Source of the DNA: Haberlea rhodopensis
Lineage: Eukaryota > Streptophyta > Magnoliopsida > Lamiales > Gesneriaceae
Direction: 5' to 3'
Length of the DNA: 64,000 nucleotides
NCBI GenBank assembly: GCA_907163345.1
Contig: CAJQUN010000001.1
Span: forward strand, 4,030,001-4,094,000
Both the position numbers and the translations under genes were made by a program. Below the pieces are notes generated by a model that was not told where the DNA came from, did no database searches, and was given only the letters and a program-made list of their open reading frames with translations. Shown one piece after another: positions 55,891 through 64,000 of the stretch. How positions within the stretch are numbered: position 1 is the stretch's first letter; every line of letters begins with the position of its first letter.

Positions 55891-57810
55891 TTACAGATAG
55901 CTGAAGAAGAACAACAATGTGACAACCTTCGAAAGGTATAAGCTTGCCAAAAAAGAAGCTAATACAGCGATTCGAGATGCTAGATCTAAAGTCTACAAAG
56001 AAGTGTACGATAAATTGGACACCAAGGAGGCAGGAAAAGATATCTACAGGATTGCCCGAACGAGGGAGGGGAAGACAAGAGACTTATGTGCAGTGAAATG
56101 CGTAAAAGATGAGAACCATAAAGTTTTGGTTAGAGATGAAGACATCAAAACAAGATGGAAAAATTATTTTAACAGCTTTTTCAACGGTGGCTTTAGCCAA
56201 GATTTATGTGATCTTAACATCCATCAACATGATGTAAACTGTGAGTTTACTCGCAGAATTAGAGAATCTGAGGTTAAAGAAGCTTTGAACAAAATGAAAG
56301 CACAAAGAGCAGTTGGTCCTGATAGAATCCCTATTGAAGTATGGAGATGTTTAGGATCGGCGAGGATAAAATGGCTAGCAGATCTATTTAACAAGATTTG
56401 GCGGAGTAACAAAATTCCAAATAAATGGAGAAAAAGTACACACATCCCTATCTATAAGAACAAGGGTGACATGCAGAGTTGCACCAACTATCGTGGTATA
56501 AAACTTATGTGTCACACAATGAAGCTTTGGGAGATGATAATTGAATGTCGTTTAAGGAGGGAGGTTAAGATATCGGTGAACCAATTTGGGTTAATGACAG
56601 AACGGTCAACTACGTAAGCTATCTATTTACTTCATCAACTTGTCGAGCGCTATCGTGAGAGGAGTAAATATCTGCATATGATCTTTATAGACTTGGAGAA
56701 GGCCTACGATAAAGTACCAATGGAGATGTTATGGTGGGCTTTGATGAAGAAAAAAGTTCACATCAAGTATGTCAATATAGTCAAGGACATGTATGACGAA
56801 ATAACATCCAATGTGAGAATGTGTAGTGCGGTGACAAGTGAGTTATCGATCACTATTGGATTGCATCAAGGGTCTGCGTTGAGTCTTTTCATGTTCTCCC
56901 TAGTGATGGATGAGATAACAAAAGACATACAGAGTGAATTACCTTGGAACATACTTTTTGCTGACGAGGTTGTGTTAATCGACGAGACAATGGTAGTGGT
57001 AAATGTCAAATTTGTGTTATGGATAGAGACGTTGGAATCAAATGGTTTTAGATTAAGTAGGTCTAAAACGGAATATATATAGTGCCGATTTAGTGGTCGT
57101 AGCTCTCGGGATTTCGGTGTTGTAGCACTTGTGGTCAAGAGGTATCGATGAGCAGCAAGTTTCGATACCTAGGTTCAATTATCCAAAAGGATGAAGAGAT
57201 TGAGAATGACGTTAAGCACAGGATTCAGGCTGGCTGGTTGAAATGGAGAAACGCCATCGGAGTTCTATGCGATCCTTATATCCTGCTGAAATTGAAGGGA
57301 AAGTTTTATAGAACCGTCGTTAGACCTGCAATGTTGTATGAGACGGAATGATGGACACCCAAGAGGAATCACATCCAAAAGATGAGTGTGACAGAGATGC
57401 GTATGCTTCGTTGGATGTATGGTAAGACCAGAAGAGATAAAATAAGGAGCGAAGATATTCGAGTTGAAGTGTGTGTAGCTTGTATAGCATAGAAGATGCA
57501 AGAAAGTCGCTTACGTTGGTTTGATCATGTTCGACGTAGGCCCAACAGTGCACCTGTGCGTCGAGTGGAGTCCATGGAGTTCGGCCAGTTCACGAGAGCG
57601 AGAGGACGACCGAAGAAGATATGCTCGAAGTTATACGCAAAGACTTGGAGTGCAAGGGGATTACAAAAGATATGTTGGCCGATAGAAATGTTTGGATAAG
57701 ACTGACGCATGTGTCCGACCCGACTTGATTCTCTATATTGTTCATATAGCCTACCACAATTCATTGGGATTAAAGGCTTAGTTGTTATTATTATTGTATT
57801 GACATTAAGG
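55891..57810 (+). mobile_element. RTE-type LINE, 5' truncated and broken
   Basis: A LINE reverse transcriptase region lies directly behind the reductase gene, in the same direction. It starts within the linker before the polymerase and ends in an AT-rich tail with TTATTATTATTG (57783-57796), typical for RTE elements. I could not find a convincing target duplication. In the last part the sequence RLRWFDHVRRRP, common in this class, is visible. Confidence 0.85.
55919..57699 (+). pseudogene. LINE reverse transcriptase remnant
   Basis: Frames read TTFERYKLAKKEANTAI, then KMKAQRAVGPDRIPIEVW and KWRKSTHIPIYKNKGD, with a stop at 56615. After it come FIDLEKAYDKVP, LHQGSALSLFMFSLVMDE and LFADEVVLIDE, where the usual catalytic FADD reads FADE (about 56958-56969). 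Another stop follows at 57080. Downstream are KFRYLGSIIQKD and MLRWMYGKTRRDKIRSEDIR, with further stops at 57349 and 57490. At least four in-frame breaks and a changed catalytic residue make it inactive. Confidence 0.85.
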
Positions 57811-58765
57811 CATATAACTAGGTGGAGGCGTCTGCAGGTAAGAGACATACACTTGCTAGCTCCAACTATATATGGAGTAGATGGTTTTCTTTTTACTATT
57901 GATTATAGTTTCTTGCAAGTAATTTTTTTTTTTATATATTAGTAACTTCGTTTGAAAAAACAGTCGTCTACTATATGAAAATTGTTAGGATCAAGCGCTT
58001 ATTACTAAACCAAAATATTGAACTGTGAGACGGAACTTTATTTTCTTATACAATGGTAGCTCAAAGTCGGGTAATAATCGACAAGTGGAAATGAGGAATG
58101 CACCACATGTATCAGACTTGTTATATATAGACGGTGAGAAGTATTTCGTCTGTGAGCGCTCAGATGATATACAGTGTAATTTCCCAACAAAAACAACTTT
58201 TCAACAAAAAATCATTAGCAACAACCGCTTAAGCGCAAACAGAATCCCATATTATAATTTCCGATGACTTTAGGATTGGGCGATACATGAGATTCCCACT
58301 TCTTTCTATAGTAGAAAAATAATAAGAAAATATGAAAATAGGCACAAGATAAAATTGTCTCGGAGGGATATTCAGAAACAAATATAAATAAATTTAATTT
58401 TCTTCGGGTGTCGCCTGCAATGATACGCAAAGCTTCATGGCAATCAGGTGATAGTATAACCACTTTTCAGATACAGGGAATCTGGAATCTTGGCCGTTAA
58501 TTAATTTAATAAAATGATTTATTGATCTTGTGGCTGAAATTGATAACTTACAAGGGGCTTGACTTTGCAATATCTATTATTCGACTTCAATAATTATTGA
58601 TGCAAAAGAATAATTAATTGATGATAAGGACTTGATCTAGTGATTGTCATCTATTTCACAATATAAGATGCATCGAGTTTAATTTCTCCCCTTCTCTTGA
58701 TTTATAAAAATTAAAAGGAAAAAAAGGTCAACCCTCAATACATATTTTCTAATTAAAGCATACAT
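57811..58765. other. Spacer without identifiable gene
   Basis: AT-rich sequence with short frames and a few TATATA words. I recognise no repeat ends, RNA gene or protein. Confidence 0.4.
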
Positions 58766-59269
58766 ATCTATACTTATATATAAAGTGTGAGGGCCTTAGA
58801 GTAACTACATTTAGTCTCTCATGTCATACCAAATTTTCTTCCCAAAATACCCACTTCCCCTTATATTATTATTTTAAATAGAACATAACATAATAAGTTA
58901 TAATTCAAACCATAACTTTAAATAAAAAATATACAAATTTTATTATATTTAAAAAAAATACTATATATAAAATTATATTTTATATTAAAATTATTTTTGT
59001 GCATGCATCACGTGCAAATCTATACTTATATATAAAGTGTGAGGGCCTTAGAGTAACTACATTTAGTCTCTCATGTCATACCAAATTTTCTTCCCAAAAT
59101 ACCCACTTCCCCTTATATTATTATTTTAAATAGAACATAACAGAATAAGTTATATTTCAAACCATAACTTTAAATAAAAAATATACAAATTTTATTATAT
59201 TTAAAAAAAATACTATATATAAAATTATATTTTATATTAAAATTTATTTTTGTGCATGCATCACGTGCA
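58766..59269 (+). repeat. 252-bp tandem duplication, Helitron- or MITE-like
   Basis: Two almost identical copies of 252 bases, 58766-59017 and 59018-59269, begin ATCTATACTTATATATAAAG and end TGCATGCATCACGTGCAA. They differ by a handful of bases and one inserted T. ATC TATACT starts with GCATGCATCACGTGC-like hairpin ends are common in plant Helitrons, but no CTRR tip can be fixed. Confidence 0.75.
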
Positions 59270-59740
59270 AATATTTACTATTATAACTTATGATTCTGTC
59301 ATTTGTTTCAATTTTAACACCATCCACAATTTTTTTCATCATCTATACAAAATTGTGGTTCTGCCTTTGACAATTTTAAGGATTAAAAACAAGTTTTTAT
59401 ATTTAGCCTTATTATCTATGAAAAACATTATATAAGATTAAATTAACTTTATCAATCCATTAGTATATTAGAACTATGAAAAATATATATGGGATAATAA
59501 GTACAGAAAAAAGTGTCTTTCATTAATTTTAAAAAAAAAGTTCCCTTCATTAATCAATTTCTTAAGCCCTATCATCGTATTTTACCAAAAAATATGGTAA
59601 AAGCACAATCAACATTTTATGTTCCACATTTATAAAGGGTTCCACAATTGTATTTCATTTAACATCATCGTAAATTTTACATATTTGAATAAAATGTGAA
59701 GAATATTTATTTTTAAGTTATCATAAAAACACTTAAAACC
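59270..59740. other. AT-rich spacer
   Basis: No open frame with recognisable motifs, and no repeat found. Confidence 0.35.
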
Positions 59741-60303
59741 TATGATGTACGAACACTGACACGATGACACGGACACGACACGACACAGATTTCCAAAATT
59801 TACAAGATACGATACGACTGAGACAGGCATGACACTGGAATTATCATAAATAGCACACATACTAACACTCAATGCATATTACTTCAATTAACATAAAGTT
59901 TAAAAAGCAAGTCCAAATAAAATATATAACATCAAATATATTATTATCAAATTTAATAAGCGCATAAATAAATGCATGTCACTAAAATCATCGTAGTACT
60001 ACTGATACTAGCACAAAATGTATATTACTTCAATTAACATACAATTTAACGAATATGTCCAAATTTTATTTTAGTCAATTTTTTTTTAAAATTGTACCAT
60101 TAACCTAAAAAAAGTGTCATTTCCTTGTCAGACAAGCCCCTCGTAAGTGTCTGTCACGCTCGGAAGTGTCCGAGTTAATTTTTATTTTTAAATTAAGGAT
60201 ACGCCACGTGACATGTCCAATACGTGTCCGAGAAGTGTCGGTGTCCGAAGGGTGTCTGACACTACACTAAGTGATTTTCAAGAGTGTCTGTGCATCATAA
60301 CTT
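59741..60303 (-). mobile_element. GTGTCC-rich dispersed element, short copy
   Basis: The left tip reads TATGATGTACGAACACTGACACG, and the right tip, inverted, TATGATGCACAGACACTC: terminal inverted repeats of about 17 bases. The inside is non-coding and rich in CGGACAC/GTGTCCG words near both ends. It is homologous in inverse direction to 48165-48836. The superfamily is not determined; a MITE-like derivative of a larger TIR transposon is most likely. Confidence 0.65.
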
Positions 60304-60429
60304 AAACTATATTGTATCTCATTTATTACACATAAATATACATCTAGGGCGAATTGCATCTGTCAAGCTGAAGTATAAATATTATTATTGACCAGTCTCT
60401 GATGAGTTCGAACTTTAAAGAAACTCTCT

Positions 60430-60690
60430 TTATTTTATTTATTTTATTTTTTTATGATGGGGAATCGCGGCCGCTATCTTTTGGGTGTGTGTTGGGTAAA
60501 CTCTCGGACTGACATAATAGCTTTCAAACCACGTCAGCCAGGTAAACCCCACTAGGCAAGCCCGATACGACAGGCTCGACCGAGAAAGTGTTGGTAGGAG
60601 TAATTAAACTCGTGATCAAATGTCTCCGTGGTCACCCATCCTACCAACTCGGTCACCCTATGAGGGGTGGAAACGTTGGATCTGTTTATG
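60430..60690 (-). mobile_element. tRNA-derived SINE
   Basis: Read on the minus strand it starts near 60665 with an A-box-like TGACCGAGTTGGTAGG. A B-box-like GATCACGAGTTTAATTACTC follows about 40 bases on, then a body with GTTTACCTGGCTGACGTGG and GTCCGAGAGTTTACC of the kind seen in plant SINEs. It ends in an A-rich tail (AAAAAAATAAAATAAATAAAATAAA, given here only as positions 60430-60455). A GCGGCCGC site lies in the body. No target duplication was fixed. Confidence 0.6.
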
Positions 60691-60694
60691 TAAT

Positions 60695-61158
60695 CTGACG
60701 GATCGAATCAGTTTAAACAATGGTAATAAAAAAATAAATTATACTGAAATACAGAAACTGTAAACTTACAGCAACAGTTGCTAAAATGTTAAGCGTCTAC
60801 ACAAGAGGAAATTGGAAATGATTTTGGACGAGCCCAGAGCAAGCTGTGTGTCCGTAAACTCAAATTTGCTCGCATGTAATCTCCTGGCCTCCTGGACAAT
60901 TGAGTTCCAAGGTACAACGCTCAATCACCTATGTTCGGATTGAAGCAAAACTCCGAGCAGACTAGTTCGACAGTAGTACTGTGCAGTACTCTCAAACAGT
61001 ATGAATATGTATGAATGCAGATTTTCGGATGGATTGAAGTATGATGCTGGGAATTCTTTAGCCAATTGACTATTCAATATAAACGAAAGGTTAAGTGTCT
61101 CAAAGTTTTGTTCTCATTAACAAAAAATGTTGGGCTTTTCTAATTAATAATTCATACA
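60695..61158 (-). repeat. Copia LTR fragment, minus strand
   Basis: On the minus strand CATGTGGGGGAT (61159-61170) looks like a polypurine tract, directly followed by TGTATGAATTATTAATTAG, a plausible LTR start. The LTR would run left to about 60695. The partner LTR and body are absent from the window, so this call rests on the tract alone. Confidence 0.4.
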
Positions 61159-61329
61159 ATCCCCCACATGAATGCTATTGGTGGAAAAAAAAAATTTACA
61201 CAATGCACCAAGATGTAGATTTAAGTGTACTTTGAGAATTCACTGCATCAGAATATGTTGTGATTAACCTTGAACCTTCCTTAGTGAAGTATCATCGGAT
61301 ATTGATTGTATGAAATTATATTTATTTTG
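61159..61329. other. Short interior fragment between two LTR remnants
   Basis: About 170 bases after the polypurine tract, without frames or motifs that I can name. Confidence 0.3.
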
Positions 61330-62428
61330 TTTTAACCCAGGTAGTTTTGCTTTGGAAGGCTTGGATTGATCATCAATCAGCTGTTATTGAGCTTCCAAAT
61401 CATTTATATATAGTCCCAAGTAATGATATATATGTTAGATACAAGAATATAGCCGTTGGGACAGTTTTGGTAAGCTTTCGAACATTGCAACAATCATATT
61501 TTGCTTTCTAGGCTATTTTTGGAAATCTGCTAGTCGAGTTCGCTGCCCGAAGTTCGCTGGTCAAGTCCGCTGGTCGAGTCTGCTGCTCGAGTCCACTGGC
61601 CTCTGCTGGTTTGAAGTCCGCTGGCCTCTACTGGTTCGAAGTCCGCTGGCTCAAGGTCTGCTACCAACCTTGCTGTCCAAAGTCTGTTGTTCTGTTCTCT
61701 TGGTTATAGCACTTGATTCGTTGATTTCTGGGCAAAGTTATCAACATGAAAGTTGTAGCCCTTTCTCTTAGCTTTCCATGGAATCAAGAATCGTTTGATT
61801 TCAAGTCTGCATGAGAAAGTTATGCTCGAAATACAAGGCAATGCTCACGTTGTAAGCTTGCTGGATGTAGCAGCGCATGACGTGACTTGCAGAAGCTTTT
61901 TGACCATCTTAACGTCGATCCAGTCTTCGACTTCTAAATATGATTTGTAGATCTTTGTATTAGATTTTCAACCCATACTGAATCGTCCCATTTCGATAAG
62001 CGAGATGAGAGTTATGTCCGATATACCACAGCTGCTACAATCTGTCCGCTGTTGTTTCAGCTTTGCACCATCAAGCTCTTGTAGACATGTGTTCGTCATG
62101 TAAACCCTCAAATTAAATCTGCTGGCCTCAATGCAACTTGAAGTAAATTGAGTTGGCTATTCAACCCCTTTGGAAGCACGTCAGTTTTGATAGCCAAGCT
62201 ATGAGATATGATCAATTTAGTCAGCAGCGCTCGTGGTCTACTATATACTGGTCCAGTAGACCTTTGTTTGTGTCTACTGGTCCAGTTTACTTCAACCCAT
62301 TTCTTTGCTAATCATCAAGCTCCTAATTATGATATATTCACTGCACACTTAATGAAATATGTTAGTAACACAATAACAAGTTTCGTTAACATCAAAACCA
62401 AGATTATTCGGGTTTCCAAAACCCAACA
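61330..62428 (-). repeat. Truncated LTR related to the solo LTR at 38.3-40.2 kb
   Basis: On the minus strand it starts TGTTGGGTTTTGGAAACCCG at 62428 and matches the solo LTR through TCATCAAG, CGGACGTTAAGATGG-like and the GGAAGCTCAATAACAGCTG segment, then stops at about 61330. The last ~600 bp of LTR are missing. At 61530-61680 it has GCTGGTCGAGTC/GAAGTCCGCTGGCC minisatellite units where the solo LTR has CTGATCCGGCCAGA units. Confidence 0.8.
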
Positions 62429-64000
62429 ATCTCTCCCTTTTTGATGATCACAAAACTTGAATAAAAATATGAACATTAAAGCACAATGTTGCATAACAAA
62501 AAAGCATAATTTTAAAAACAACATATATTCTCCCCTTTTTGTGTGAGGACAAATAAAATTTACTCCCCCTCAAGGATGGAGATTAAACTCTCCCTTAATT
62601 TTAAAATGTTTGAAAATTTGAGCAAGTGAGGGGCAAATGGGGTGAGCTAAAACAAATTTAAAAAAAATGCAATGCACATTTAATTTTTGAACAAAAATAA
62701 CCTCTTTTGATGATGGATGAAGCATACTTGGCAACAAATTTGAATTTCTTGACAAAACTCAACAAATGTCCATTTCATCTTTTCAGCGGCAGCACACTTG
62801 GTCCAACTTTGCAGAATAAACTGCTTTTCCTCTTCAAGAATTAGGCTGCATGACATATACCGTTGTGATCCTCTATGAGTCTAGTTTGCAACGCAAAAAA
62901 CAGTTTGTCATTTGGACATCCGAGCAAGAAGTTATGCCAACTTTCCCAAAGTCGCTGCAAGCTGCCAGAAAAACTGAATGCTTCGAAAATTGTTAGAAAA
63001 AATCTCAAGATAACAATTTTAAACTAAAATTGAGTTTAGAACAGATTGAACGAAAATTTAAACATTTAAAATAGATTTTAAAATTATTTTCTTGCAAAAT
63101 GAATGCAATGAACAAGACCAATTTTTAGACAATAAAAAATCGGCAATTCTTATCAAACTAAAATTTGGAATGAATCAATACTTTATTTCAAATTCAAGAA
63201 CAGAATACATCAGCATCATACAAAAGATCCAATCTTTAAACCAGAGATCTCGACTGAACCCACAAATTAGTATGCAAATCCTATGCGTATTACACAACCA
63301 TAGTATGCAATATATTAAATTTATTTTTCCATTGGCATGAACTAAAAAATAACAAATATATCCTTTTAGTTCTTCACTTCCGCGATCGCATCAGTAGGCA
63401 ACTCGAAAGATGGAACCTATTCTGGCATTTAGACTTCGTTTCGGGACTCGGAGTCATCCCTAATATTCTCTACCACTTTACCACCTCCCCCGATGTAGCG
63501 AATTAGTTAACAATTAATGCTTACACTTTATTGCTATTAAATCTGAATCAACATGCACAAATAAGTGCAAGGAATAAAAATTCAAGCATAGGAAATTCTC
63601 TTAACAGGCATATTCATAGTTGCAGACAATTAGTCAAGTATATTTATGTAATGCAAATGACTACTCCAGCAAGCCAGTCCCCGAGGCAATGGAATAAAAG
63701 GTTCAATGCATTTATGGAAGGACAAAGCTTCGGGAGTGGCAACACCTGTTAATGTTCAAAAAAAGATGGATGCACACAAAAAGAAACAATACTCACCTGA
63801 ACTCTACAATTAACAATCATTAGCTCATCGATCCCTCTACGATTAACAATCGAAAAAAATCAGTACCCACATAGGAAACTCCGAAAACCAAATATTATAG
63901 CCATAGTCTTCCCTGATTTGGACTTGGCCCTGAGCTCTCAGAAAATCGTTTTGCTCATAGCCACACACTTCACAAAAAAATGGTTTCATAATTACAAGAC
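62429..64000 (-). mobile_element. 3' interior of the same Copia element, running off the window
   Basis: Next to the LTR, the minus strand reads GATCATCAAAAAGGGAGAGAT, a polypurine tract of the type found in this Copia group, with a second one (TTGAGGGGGAGTAA) near 62570. Farther in, 62600-63350 is AT-rich and non-coding. A minus-strand frame ending near 63377 (FELPTDAIAEVKN) might be the end of a pol or extra frame, but I could not identify it. The boundary is unknown. Confidence 0.45.

Overview
The window is nuclear DNA from a eudicot plant, most likely Lamiales. The evidence is spliced plant genes with GT-AG introns, plant-type LTR retrotransposons (Athila, Tekay-like chromovirus, Sirevirus/Copia), an RTE-type LINE, SINE-like and hAT-like elements, and AT-rich spacers. 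The extra open reading frame behind the Sirevirus polymerase resembles retroelement proteins I associate with Gesneriaceae such as Dorcoceras; this is recalled resemblance, not a search. There is no sign of a bacterial or organellar origin, and I found no tRNA or rRNA gene and no CRISPR array.

Four protein-coding genes are supported, all on the plus strand: the last five exons of a cationic amino acid transporter (54-2692), a complete VAR3/OZ1-like RanBP2 zinc-finger organelle protein (3709-9188), a complete BODYGUARD-type alpha/beta hydrolase (44399-46754) and a complete NADH-cytochrome b5 reductase (52685-55556). As I recall the Arabidopsis map, CBR1, BDG4 and VAR3 are adjacent there (At5g17770, At5g17780, At5g17790). 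If so, this is an old gene block stretched here by transposons: about 35 kb, almost all mobile DNA, separates the VAR3-like and BODYGUARD genes.

Layout. 1-9.2 kb: the transporter end and the VAR3-like gene, whose introns hold a TIR element (4510-5451), a hAT-like MITE (about 6962-7377) and a duplicated piece of intron plus exon 2. 10.5-13.4 kb: a small internally deleted Copia element with both LTRs, a primer-binding site and a 5-bp target duplication. 13.7-42.9 kb: a nest of LTR elements. An Athila-type Gypsy element is split at about 18640/41246 by a Sirevirus (18641-41245). A Tekay-like chromovirus (19583-28623, minus strand) sits in the Sirevirus 5' LTR, and a solo LTR (38288-40170) sits in its 3' LTR. 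Each insertion can be read from its LTR ends and short target duplications. Inside the Sirevirus the reverse transcriptase/RNase H segment (about 32177-33557) is inverted relative to the rest of the element.

44.4-55.6 kb: the hydrolase and the b5 reductase, separated by a short SINE-like insertion with target duplications, a GTGTCC-rich dispersed repeat and a 2.7-kb hAT-like element. The hAT-like element has CGGTT-rich GC-rich ends and an AT-rich core with 44-bp tandem repeats. 55.9-64 kb: a broken RTE-type LINE directly behind the reductase, a 252-bp tandem duplication, an inverted copy of the GTGTCC-rich repeat, a SINE-like element, and two minus-strand Copia fragments running to the window edge.

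The host genes belong to different processes: vacuolar amino acid transport, organelle RNA metabolism, cuticle formation, and ER/outer-membrane electron transfer. Nothing suggests that they act together. I saw no convincing new multi-gene system. The most unusual structures are the inverted Sirevirus segment, the four-element nest, the hAT core array and the hypervariable LTR minisatellite.
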